From Gemmatimonas sp. (GTDB lineage Bacteria > Gemmatimonadota > Gemmatimonadetes > Gemmatimonadales > Gemmatimonadaceae), in NCBI GenBank assembly GCA_025361705.1, contig JANYJW010000052.1, positions 1 through 64,000 of the forward strand: a DNA stretch of 64,000 nt. The letters run 5' to 3'. This document shows, piece by piece, positions 19,047 to 26,590 of this stretch (the stretch's first letter is position 1; the number at the start of each line of letters is the position of its first letter). The notes below the pieces were generated by a model that was not told the DNA's origin, searched no databases, and saw nothing but the letters and a program-made list of their open reading frames with translations. Position numbers and translations under genes: made by a program.

Positions 19047-19083
19047 GGCCGCGCGTTAGCATGGCGCGCCGTCACCCACGCCG

Positions 19084-20871
19084 TCATCGCCGCGCCTTCT
19101 TGCGACCCGTCGCCACACCGGCGTCTCGCAACGACGCCTCGCGCGCCGCCATGAACTCGCTCCCTGCCTTCCACACGGGCCACCGGCGTCCGTTGGCCAC
19201 ATCCAATGCCAGGCGCAGCGTGAGCCGCGTGTCGTCCACGATGCCCGCCATGTCCCAATCGGGCTTCACTTCATCACTCGGCTTGTGATAGTCCCGCGCC
19301 AGGTACACGGCGCGCACGCTGTCGCCGTAGGTCGCGGACTTGCCGATGTAGTCGATGCCAGGAAACAGGAACGACACCGCCGGCACGCCGCCGCGCGCGA
19401 ACTCCAGGTGATCGGCGCGGTAGAAGTAGCCCTTTTCGGGTTCAGGGTCCGGCTTCACCACCCGGCCGTCCTTGGCTGCTTCGCGCGCCAGCACGTCTTC
19501 CAGCGACGTCTGCCCGTAGCCCAGGCTCACGATGGACCGCGTGCGCCCGAACGGATTCATGGCGTCCATATTGATGTCGGCGAGCGTGCGCGCCAACGGC
19601 ACCACCGGATGTTGCGCGTGGTACTTGGCGCCCAGCAGGCCCTGCTCTTCGGCCGTGACCGAGAGGAAGACCAGCGTGCGCCGCGGCGGCGTGGGCAGCG
19701 CGCGAAACGCCGTGGCCGCGGCGAGCATCCACGCCACGCCCGATGCGTCGTCGAGCGCACCATTGTAGATCGAGTCGCCATTGATCACGCGGCCGATGCC
19801 GAACGTGTCCCAGTGCGAGCTGAGCACCACGCCCTCGCCACGCACGACGGGGTCGGAGCCCTCGATCTTTCCCACGACGTTGCGCGACGTGATGCGCCGC
19901 ACGCTGTTCTGCACGCGGAACGTCGCCGACCCGTTGAGCGTCACCGGGCGGAACGTCCGCGTGCGCGCCTGCCGCTCGAGCGCCGCAAAATCGAGCCCGG
20001 CTGCGGCAAAGACCCGGCGCGCGGCATCGAGGTGGATCCACCCTTCGACGGGCGTGTGCTGCGGGCCTCCCACCACTTCAAACCGCTCGCGCACATTGGA
20101 CTGCACGACGCCCCACGCGTAGCCCGCGGGCCCCGTCTGGTGCACCAGCAGCACTGCCGCCGCGCCGTGGGCTGCGGCCGTCTCGTACTTGTAGGTCCAG
20201 CGGCCGTAATACGTCATGGCATTGCCGCGGAAGGTCGCGGAGTCGAGCCTGGTGCTGTCCGCCGGGTCGGGCACGGGTGGGTCGCCGATGAGCATCAGCA
20301 CGGTCTTGCCGCGCACGTCGACTCCCTTGAAGTCGTCCCAGTTCATTTCGGGGGCCGTGACGCCGTAGCCGACGAAGACGATGCCGGTCGCGTCGAGGGT
20401 GATGCTATCGTCGGCGCGCTGCGACCAGGCGACGATGTCGTCGAGCTGCGTGAGTTCCAGTGTGGTGGCGCCGAGCGTCATGCGCGCCGAGAGGCGTGAC
20501 GTCGTGCCGACCATGGGCACGGCCTGGATGAAGGTGCCGTTGTCGCCGGCCGGCGTGAGGCCGATGTCGCGGAAGCGGCGGCTCAGGTACGCCGTGGTCG
20601 AGTCTTCGCCGGCCGTGCCGACGCCGCGTCCGAGGAAGCGGTCGGAGGCCAACTCGCGGATATCGCGCAGGATCGAGTCGCCGTTGACGGAGCGTTCGAG
20701 CACGCGGGCGTCGGCCCGGGTGGCGCGTGCCGACGCGGCGCGTTGCGGATTGGCGCGCGACGCGGTGGCGCGAGGCTGCGCGGTGCGCTGCGCGGTGCGC
20801 TGCGCGGGCAGTGTGGCGGGAAGTGCGACCGCGGCGACGAGGAGCAAAGCGAGCAGGCGGGAGTTCCGCAT
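19084..20871 (-). CDS. Secreted M28 family zinc metallopeptidase with PA domain
   Basis: From the ATG at 20871 the protein has 595 residues, with a signal peptide ending LPAQR and a short RTAQ-rich linker. A protease-associated domain (about 150-330) precedes the M28 core. Metal ligands are visible in order: SHWDTFG (His, Asp), GALDDASGV (bridging Asp), TAEEQGLLG (catalytic Glu and ligand Glu), NMDAMNP (Asp) and RDYHKPSD (His). The family comprises co-catalytic di-zinc aminopeptidases acting outside the cytoplasm. Its start lies divergent to tRNA-Ser(UGA). It is one of four predicted exported peptidases in the window. Confidence 0.92.
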   Translation of the reverse strand: MRNSRLLALLLVAAVALPATLPAQRTAQRTAQPRATASRANPQRAASARATRADARVLERSVNGDSILRDIRELASDRFLGRGVGTAGEDSTTAYLSRRFRDIGLTPAGDNGTFIQAVPMVGTTSRLSARMTLGATTLELTQLDDIVAWSQRADDSITLDATGIVFVGYGVTAPEMNWDDFKGVDVRGKTVLMLIGDPPVPDPADSTRLDSATFRGNAMTYYGRWTYKYETAAAHGAAAVLLVHQTGPAGYAWGVVQSNVRERFEVVGGPQHTPVEGWIHLDAARRVFAAAGLDFAALERQARTRTFRPVTLNGSATFRVQNSVRRITSRNVVGKIEGSDPVVRGEGVVLSSHWDTFGIGRVINGDSIYNGALDDASGVAWMLAAATAFRALPTPPRRTLVFLSVTAEEQGLLGAKYHAQHPVVPLARTLADINMDAMNPFGRTRSIVSLGYGQTSLEDVLAREAAKDGRVVKPDPEPEKGYFYRADHLEFARGGVPAVSFLFPGIDYIGKSATYGDSVRAVYLARDYHKPSDEVKPDWDMAGIVDDTRLTLRLALDVANGRRWPVWKAGSEFMAAREASLRDAGVATGRKKARR

Positions 20872-21061
20872 GGTGGACGGCCCGGGTGGTGGGTACCGGC
20901 GAAAAGCTACGGAGTGTCGCGTGCGGCCGCGACGAGGTCTGGCGCCGGCGAGGTCGCGGGTCGGCCGCGCGGTGCGCTCCGAGGTGGCGCGGAGCGCGCG
21001 CGCGGGTGATTTTTCGGCCACGGCGGTGCGTCGCACGCGGAGCGGCATGCGTGCGACCCGA

Positions 21062-21148
21062 GGGCAGGTGGCAGAGTGGTTTAATGCTCCAGTCTTGAAA
21101 ACTGGCGAACCCGCAAGGGTTCCGGGGGTTCGAATCCCTCCCTGCCCG
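21062..21148 (+). tRNA. tRNA-Ser (anticodon UGA)
   Basis: GGGCAGG (21062-21068) pairs with CCTGCCC (21141-21147) as acceptor stem. The anticodon arm CCAGT-CTTGAAA-ACTGG presents TGA. A long variable arm (AACCCGCAAGGGTT) and the TTCGAATC T-loop show a class II serine tRNA. CCA is not encoded. Confidence 0.95.
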
Positions 21149-21241
21149 TCACGCGGCGCGTGGTGCGACGATTCAACGTCGCCCCATCGCGCCGCGTTTT
21201 ACGGACGCCCCACCACACTCACCAGAGCCCCGGGTTTCCGC

Positions 21242-22486
21242 ATGCGACACTCGCTCCGCGCCACGCGCCGCTGGCTGGCCGTCGGCCTCGTCGTCACCAC
21301 TGCCTGCGCCACCGCATCGCACCAAACACCGCAGGCTGGCACCGCACCAGCCGGCGCCCCTGCTGGCGCCCCAGCCGGCGCACCAGCTGCTGCCACGCCC
21401 GGCGCTCCGGTGCGACCGGGGGCCGCGCGTCCCTTCGGCTCCGGCTACAGCCGCGGCTTTCAGGGCGACATGGACTCCACGCGAGCGCGCCAGCTCTACG
21501 TGAGCAACGACCCCAAGGACCTGCCGCGCGCCAACTTCGACCAGCAGGTGCTGGCCAAGCAGAAGACGGACAGCATTTATGCGGCGCGGTTCGCCGGCAT
21601 CGCCGAGTTCCGGAAGGTCACGTACAAGAGCACGGCCGACGGCATGGTGATCCCCGCCTACCTGTTCGCACCGCTCAACAAGCGCGGCACCAAGGGCCAC
21701 GCGGCCATGATCTGGGTGCACGGCGGCGTCCACGGCGACTGGACGCAGAGCATGCTCCCCTTCGTCAAGGAGGCGGTGGATCGCGGCTACGTCATCATCA
21801 CGCCCGACTACCGCGGCAGCACGGGCTACGGCGAGACGCACTACATGGCCATCGACTACGGCGGCAACGAAGTGGTCGACGCGCTCTCGGCGCTCGAGTA
21901 CCTCAAGACCCTGCCCTACGTCGACATGGAGCGCGTCGGCATGATGGGATGGAGCCACGGCGGGTTCATCACCGTGTTGAACGCGACGAAGGACGCGACG
22001 CCTCTCAAGGCGGCCGCCGCCATTGTGCCGGTCACCAACCTGGTCTTCCGCCTCTCGTACAAGGGCCCCGGCTACCAGCGCGACTACGCCGCCGAGTCGA
22101 CCATCCGCGGCCTGCCGTTTGAAAAGCAGGACGAGTACATCAAGCGCTCGCCGCTGTACCACATCGAGAACCTGAACATCCCGATGCTGGTGCACGTCTC
22201 CACCAATGACCTCGACGTCAACTACGTCGAGGATCAGCAGATCGTCTGGAAGCTGCGCGCGCTCAAGCCGGACCTGTCGGAGACGAAGATCTATGTTGAT
22301 CCGGCCGGATGGGGTTCGTCGGTGGGGCACGCCTTCAGCCGCCGGGTCGACCCGGTGACGCTGGAACGCGTCGACTCTCCCGCGCAGATCGACTCGTGGA
22401 ACCGCACCTGGACGTTCTTCGAGTGGAACCTGCAGCCCGGCGAGGATCGCTCCAAGCCGGCACCGGCAGTGCGGGTCAACCCGTAG
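21242..22486 (+). CDS. S9 family prolyl-oligopeptidase-type peptidase, lipoprotein
   Basis: The ATG at 21242 gives 414 residues. A lipoprotein signal ends in VVTTAC, followed by an Ala/Pro/Gly-rich linker (about 25-60). The alpha/beta-hydrolase core carries the S9 nucleophile motif GWSHGG with Ser238. An oxyanion-type region (WVHGGVHGDW), a likely catalytic Asp in TNDLDVNY and His in SVGHAFSRR follow. Only the catalytic domain is present; the N-terminal propeller of full prolyl oligopeptidases is missing, as in short secreted S9 esterase/peptidases. It lies between two serine tRNA genes and appears monocistronic. Confidence 0.88.
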   Translation: MRHSLRATRRWLAVGLVVTTACATASHQTPQAGTAPAGAPAGAPAGAPAAATPGAPVRPGAARPFGSGYSRGFQGDMDSTRARQLYVSNDPKDLPRANFDQQVLAKQKTDSIYAARFAGIAEFRKVTYKSTADGMVIPAYLFAPLNKRGTKGHAAMIWVHGGVHGDWTQSMLPFVKEAVDRGYVIITPDYRGSTGYGETHYMAIDYGGNEVVDALSALEYLKTLPYVDMERVGMMGWSHGGFITVLNATKDATPLKAAAAIVPVTNLVFRLSYKGPGYQRDYAAESTIRGLPFEKQDEYIKRSPLYHIENLNIPMLVHVSTNDLDVNYVEDQQIVWKLRALKPDLSETKIYVDPAGWGSSVGHAFSRRVDPVTLERVDSPAQIDSWNRTWTFFEWNLQPGEDRSKPAPAVRVNP

Positions 22487-22559
22487 CACAACCCGTAGCA
22501 CACCTTTACAGCCCCCCACCACCCGGCCATCTTTCGCGTTCTGCGCACACAACGCGCAT

Positions 22560-22650
22560 GGAGATGTGGCCGAGAGGCTGAAGGCAACGGTTTGCTAAAC
22601 CGTCATACGGGCTTATACCTGTATCGAGGGTTCGAATCCCTCCGTCTCCG
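22560..22650 (+). tRNA. tRNA-Ser (anticodon GCU)
   Basis: GGAGATG (22560-22566) pairs with CGTCTCC (22643-22649). The anticodon arm ACGGT-TTGCTAA-ACCGT presents GCT. The long variable arm and TTCGAATC T-loop indicate a class II serine tRNA. CCA is not encoded. A nested hairpin follows at 22654. Confidence 0.95.
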
Positions 22651-22653
22651 TTG

Positions 22654-22689
22654 AGCGGGTCTGCTGGGGTGACACCCGGTGGGCCCGCT
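22654..22689 (+). terminator. Nested hairpin after tRNA-Ser(GCU)
   Basis: AGCGGG (22654-22659) pairs with CCCGCT (22684-22689), enclosing a GGGT-GAC-ACCC stem (22667-22677). It begins four bases after the tRNA. The position suggests a terminator or processing structure, although the following T-run is short. Confidence 0.4.
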
Positions 22690-22720
22690 TGGCATTAGGG
22701 GGTCGGTGCGCGCGGTGAGT

Positions 22721-22990
22721 GATGGCAGAAGGCGGATGGCGGAATGCAGAAGGCGGATGGCGGATGGCGGATGGCGGATGGCGGATGGCGGACAAACGAC
22801 TGTCGCCCGCAGATGCCCCTCCTGCCAGCACTCCGACGCGAGTTCAGTTGCGGCCTGCCATCCGCCATCCACCATCTGCCTTCCGCCATCCGCCATCTGC
22901 ATTCCGCCATCTCTATCTGCATTCCGCCATCCGCCTTCTGCATTCCGCCATCCGCCTTCTGCCATCCGCATTCCGCCATCCGCCATCTGT
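22721..22990. repeat. Large inverted array of CGGATGG/GCAGAAGG words
   Basis: The left arm (about 22721-22793) is built of the words GCAGAAGG, GGCGGATGG and GGAATGCAG. It includes five perfect head-to-tail copies of the 7-mer CGGATGG at 22754-22788. The right arm (about 22857-22990) is built of the complementary words CCATCCGC, CCTTCTGC and GCATTCCG, in irregular order. The 63 bases between are unrelated. Together the arms fill most of the 342-base spacer between tRNA-Ser and gltX and could fold into a very long imperfect hairpin. No gene is supported in this stretch. Confidence 0.85.
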
Positions 22991-22992
22991 AA

Positions 22993-24444
22993 ATGCCCAC
23001 TCCCCGCCTCCGCTTCGCCCCCTCCCCCACCGGCTACCTCCACGTCGGCGGCGCGCGCACCGCGCTCTTCAACTGGCTCTACGCCCGCCGCCACGGCGGC
23101 CAGTTCCTGCTGCGCGTCGAGGACACGGACAAGGCGCGCAGCACCGACGAGTCGACGCGCGCCATCTTCGAGGGGCTGCAGTGGCTGGGACTTGGCTGGG
23201 ATGAAGAGGTCGTCTATCAGGGCTCCAATGTTGCGCGCCACGGCGCCGACGCCGAGCGCATGGTGGCCAGCGGCCACGCGTACCGTTGCTTCTGCTCAGC
23301 GTTCGAGCTCGATGCGCGCCGCAAGCAGGCCGAGGCCGCCGAGGGCGCGTTCAAGTACGACCGCCGCTGCGACCGCCTCGACGCGGCCGAGGTCGCGCGT
23401 CGCGTCGCCGCCGGCGAGCCGAGCGTCATCCGCTTCCGCGTCCCCGAGGGGAGCACAGGGTGGACCGACCTCGTGCACGGCGACATCAGCTTTCCCAACA
23501 AGGACATCGAAGATTTCGTCATCCTCCGCTCCGATGGGACGCCCATCTACAATCTCGCCGTCACGTCCGACGACATCGCCATGCGCATCACGCTGGTGAT
23601 GCGCGGTGACGACCATGTGTCCAACACGCCCAAGCAGATCTTGCTTTACCGCGCACTGGGCGCCGAGCTGCCGCAGTTTGCGCACCTGCCGATGATCCAC
23701 GGCACGGACGGCAAGAAGCTGTCCAAGCGGCACGGCGCCACCGCCGTCGCCGACTGGCAGCACGAGGGGATCCTGCCGCAGGCGATGGTGAACTTCCTCG
23801 CGCTGCTGGGATGGTCGCCGGGCGGCGAGTTCAACGAGGTGATGCGCATCGATGAACTGGTGGCGGTATTCGCCGCCGACGGGCTGCTCAGGAAGGCGTC
23901 GGTGTTCGACCCCAAGAAGCTCGAGTGGATGAACGGCCAGCACCTGATGACGATGGCGCTGGGCGACCTCGCGCCACTCGTGGGCCGCAAGATCGCCGCC
24001 GCGGGCCTGATGCGTGAGATCGAACTGGGGCGCCGCCACGAGTGGTTCCTGCGCCTGCTCGACCTGCTGCGCGTGCGCGCCCGCACCGTGGACGACATCG
24101 TCCGCCTGGCGCGTCCGTTCCTCGCGGCCACCGTCACGTACGACGAGGCTGCGGTGGCCAAGGCGTGGAAGGAGATCCCCGAAACGCGCGCCCTGCTCGC
24201 AGCCGTGCATGACGCGCTGACAGCCTGCGCCCCGTGGGAGGCCGAGCCGCTCGAGGTGGCGCTCAAGACGCTCGCCGAGGCGCGAGGGCTGGGAACCGGC
24301 AAGGTGTTCGGTCCGATGCGCGTAGCGCTGACCGGCGAATCCAACAGTCCGGGCATGTTCGACGTTCTCATGGTGCTCGGCCGCGAGACGGCGTTGGCGC
24401 GCCTTACGGCGGCAATCAGCGAACTCGATCGACGCACCCTGTAA
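22993..24444 (+). CDS. gltX: Glutamyl-tRNA synthetase
   Basis: This 483-residue class I aminoacyl-tRNA synthetase charges tRNA-Glu with glutamate in the cytoplasm. The N-terminal RFAPSPTGYLHVGGARTAL contains the HIGH-type motif, and GKKLSKRHGATAV is the KMSKS-type motif. The C-terminal anticodon-binding helical bundle (about 320-483) is complete, and the length matches the family. The ATG at 22993 begins the universal PTPRLRFAPSPTG start. The inverted word repeat ends just before the ATG, leaving almost no room for an ordinary promoter or ribosome-binding site outside it. The LexA-like gene follows nine bases downstream. Confidence 0.97.
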   Translation: MPTPRLRFAPSPTGYLHVGGARTALFNWLYARRHGGQFLLRVEDTDKARSTDESTRAIFEGLQWLGLGWDEEVVYQGSNVARHGADAERMVASGHAYRCFCSAFELDARRKQAEAAEGAFKYDRRCDRLDAAEVARRVAAGEPSVIRFRVPEGSTGWTDLVHGDISFPNKDIEDFVILRSDGTPIYNLAVTSDDIAMRITLVMRGDDHVSNTPKQILLYRALGAELPQFAHLPMIHGTDGKKLSKRHGATAVADWQHEGILPQAMVNFLALLGWSPGGEFNEVMRIDELVAVFAADGLLRKASVFDPKKLEWMNGQHLMTMALGDLAPLVGRKIAAAGLMREIELGRRHEWFLRLLDLLRVRARTVDDIVRLARPFLAATVTYDEAAVAKAWKEIPETRALLAAVHDALTACAPWEAEPLEVALKTLAEARGLGTGKVFGPMRVALTGESNSPGMFDVLMVLGRETALARLTAAISELDRRTL

Positions 24445-24453
24445 CCCACGCCC

Positions 24454-25083
24454 ATGCGCGCCCCCCTGACGGTCATCGAGCAGAGCGTGTACCACTATCT
24501 GCTCGACCATCTCGCTGAACACACGTTTCAGCCGAGCGTGCGCGACATCGGCCGACATTGCCGCATCGCGTCAACCAAGAGCGTCACCGACCTGTTGGCC
24601 TCGCTTGAGACCAAGGGCTACATCGAGCGGGTCGCGGGCCGGTCGCGCGGCGTGAAGCTGCTCGGGCACGCTGGACCCGCGGGCGTGGTCCCCGTGCCGG
24701 TGGTGCAGATCGCCGCGGGCCAGCCGGCACCCGTGACCGAGCGTTGGCTGTCGCTGGATCGCACACTGGTACCGAGTGACGAGTGCTTTCTCGTGACCGT
24801 CAACGATGACGACGCCCGCGGCCTGGGCGTGCATGCGGGCGACCTGGCACTGGTGCATCCCGTGGCGCGCTCGCGCGACGGCGACACCGTGGTGGTGCGC
24901 GTCGGCGGCCAGGCACTGGTACGCACGATGGTGCGACGCGGGCAGGCGGTGGTGCTGCGCGCGGGCGAGGGCACGGACCCGCTGGAGCTCGGTCCGTCGG
25001 ATGACTTTGCCGTGCTGGGCGTGCTCGCGGCGGTCATTCGTCCGCCGGTCATTGTGTTGAACGACACCAACGACGCGGGGTAG
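24454..25083 (+). CDS. lexA: LexA-family repressor lacking both autocleavage catalytic residues
   Basis: The 209-residue protein has a LexA winged-helix domain (residues 1-70: VIEQSVYHYL, PSVRDIGRHC, SVTDLLASLETKGYI). A hinge has a preserved cleavage-type Ala88-Gly89 (VVQIAAGQP), and an S24 fold follows. Aligned with E. coli LexA, the nucleophile Ser119 falls on Asp120 (FLVTVNDDDARGLGVHAGD). The general base Lys156 falls on Arg157 (GGQALVRTMVR). Both changes are unambiguous in the DNA. The family represses SOS genes until RecA-stimulated self-cleavage; this copy should not self-cleave by the known mechanism. It lies nine bases after gltX and is probably cotranscribed with it. Confidence 0.85.
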   Translation: MRAPLTVIEQSVYHYLLDHLAEHTFQPSVRDIGRHCRIASTKSVTDLLASLETKGYIERVAGRSRGVKLLGHAGPAGVVPVPVVQIAAGQPAPVTERWLSLDRTLVPSDECFLVTVNDDDARGLGVHAGDLALVHPVARSRDGDTVVVRVGGQALVRTMVRRGQAVVLRAGEGTDPLELGPSDDFAVLGVLAAVIRPPVIVLNDTNDAG

Positions 25084-25102
25084 CCAAGCCGCTACGGCTT
25101 GG
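25084..25102. terminator. Perfect hairpin at the convergent lexA-like junction
   Basis: CCAAGCCG-CTA-CGGCTTGG is a perfect 8-bp stem with a 3-base loop, starting directly after the LexA-like stop codon. It overlaps the last codons of the opposing gene. It could terminate transcription in both directions, although no long T-tract follows. Confidence 0.5.
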
Positions 25103-25961
25103 CGGGGGCCGGCGGAGTGGTCGGCGGGACGTCCACCTTGGTCTGCGCTTCGCGGCGCTCGCGGTCCTTGCGCTCGCGCAGCGCCTTGACCGCGGCCTTG
25201 AATGCGTCATCGCGTGCCGCGCGGGCCGACTGCTCCTGGATTTGGCGCGACATCTCATTCATGGTGCGCTGACGTTCCAGCTGAATGGGATTGGCCTGCA
25301 CGTTCAGCGGCAGCATGCCCAGGATGGCCGTGGGAATGGAGAACTTGCCGAGGCGGATGTACTGCTGGTCGATGCCGAACTTGCGCCCCTTCTTGTCCGT
25401 GTACGTCCAGTCGCCAGGCGCGCGCTGGCCGCCCGTGGCGACCGCCACAGAATCGTTGAACATGCGGATCTTGTCGGCCAGCAGGTTATGCAGCGATTCG
25501 GCGCGCGTGGTCGGCAGCATGGGCGCCGACACCACTGGGCCCGTGGGGAGCCACAGGCGCGGATCGTTGTAGTCGGGGCGCATGCCGCGCGTGGGGCCAC
25601 CGCCGCCGATCATCGCGCCGCTGCCGCCCGCGTCGGCCGGGGTAGCCGGCGTGGTCGGCGGTGCAGGTAGCGCGCTTGGCGTCACCGCCGGGGACACAAG
25701 CGTCGGCGCCGGCTCGGCGGACGGCGTGCCGCGGTCGGGGCGGTTGTCGCCGCCGGCCTTGGCCGCACCCGACGGTTGCGCGGTGCGCGGCAGCGCGAGA
25801 AATCCGATGCGCTCCACCTGCGCCGGCTGCCCCCATTTGCTGAACAGCGAGTTCAGCGCGTTGGGCATCGTGAGTACCCGCAGCAGCGCGGCGCCGATCA
25901 CCACATGCAGGATGACCGAGACGGCGAAGGCCGATACGCCGCGCGGCTCTGCCGACTTCAC
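25092..25961 (-). CDS. Hypothetical membrane-anchored protein
   Basis: The GTG at 25961 overlaps the FAH-family stop as GTGA and gives 289 residues. One hydrophobic segment lies near the N-terminus (FAVSVILHVVIGAALLRVL, about 10-29). Next comes a Pro/Ala/Gly-rich linker (about 60-120). A folded region (about 125-225, WTYTDKKGRKFGIDQQYIRLGKFSIPT) and a charged helical tail (about 235-275, RKDRERREAQTK) complete it. The layout of one TM helix, a Pro-rich linker and a periplasmic domain recalls TonB/TolA-like proteins, but I see no TonB C-terminal signature. The function is unknown. Confidence 0.7.
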   Translation of the reverse strand: MKSAEPRGVSAFAVSVILHVVIGAALLRVLTMPNALNSLFSKWGQPAQVERIGFLALPRTAQPSGAAKAGGDNRPDRGTPSAEPAPTLVSPAVTPSALPAPPTTPATPADAGGSGAMIGGGGPTRGMRPDYNDPRLWLPTGPVVSAPMLPTTRAESLHNLLADKIRMFNDSVAVATGGQRAPGDWTYTDKKGRKFGIDQQYIRLGKFSIPTAILGMLPLNVQANPIQLERQRTMNEMSRQIQEQSARAARDDAFKAAVKALRERKDRERREAQTKVDVPPTTPPAPAKP

Positions 25962-26572
25962 GCCTGGGCGTCCACCGTGTTGCGCACCAGGCTGTAGCCC
26001 TCGAGTTCCACCTCGACCACGTCGCCGGCCTTGAGCGGACCGACCCCGGCTGGCGTCCCCGTGGCCACCACGTCTCCGGGCTCGAGCGTCATCACGTGCG
26101 AGATATAGCTGAGCAGGTCGGGAATGGCGAAGACGAGCTCGGCCGTGCTGCCGCGCTGCTTCTCTTCCCCATTCACCCGCGTCACTACGGTAATGGCGTC
26201 GAGCGGCGGCACGCCGGCCCACTCGGGGCCGATGGGGCAGAAGGTGTCAAAGCCCTTGCCGCGCGTCCACTGGCCATCGCTCTTTTGCAGGTCGCGCGCC
26301 GTGACGTCGTTGAGCGCCACTACGCCGCGAATGCCGGCCGCGCAGGCCGCCGGTGTGGCGCGGCGCAGCGTGGCGCCAATGACGATGCCGACTTCGCCCT
26401 CGTAGTCGACGCGCTGCGACGCCGCCGGCATCTCGATGACGGCGCCCGACGCGATGACAGCCGAGGGCGGCTTGAGAAAGAGCATCGGGGCGCTGGGCAC
26501 CTCGTTGCCGAGTTCCTTGGCGTGTTCGCGGTAGTTCCGCCCCACGCAAACGATTTTTCCGGGCCTGTTCAT
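25958..26572 (-). CDS. Fumarylacetoacetate hydrolase family protein
   Basis: The 204-residue protein has the compact FAH fold of FAHD1-type acylpyruvate hydrolases or isomerases: KIVCVGRNYREHAKELG at the N-terminus, PMLFLKPPSAVI, and the metal-binding VDYEGEVGIVIG with two acidic ligands. GFDTFCPIGPEW and SYISHVMTLEPGDVVATGTPAGVG complete the signature. Such enzymes hydrolyse C-C bonds of beta-dicarbonyl acids or decarboxylate oxaloacetate with Mg2+. The precise substrate cannot be assigned. It starts 18 bases after the helicase gene and overlaps the next gene by four bases. Confidence 0.9.
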   Translation of the reverse strand: MNRPGKIVCVGRNYREHAKELGNEVPSAPMLFLKPPSAVIASGAVIEMPAASQRVDYEGEVGIVIGATLRRATPAACAAGIRGVVALNDVTARDLQKSDGQWTRGKGFDTFCPIGPEWAGVPPLDAITVVTRVNGEEKQRGSTAELVFAIPDLLSYISHVMTLEPGDVVATGTPAGVGPLKAGDVVEVELEGYSLVRNTVDAQA

Positions 26573-26590
26573 GATGGCAAATCTACCCCG

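Noticed and set aside
22721-22990. Possible CRISPR array
   Set aside because: The repeated units are 7-10 bases, irregularly spaced and occur on both strands; there are no 25-40-base repeats with unique spacers and no cas genes.
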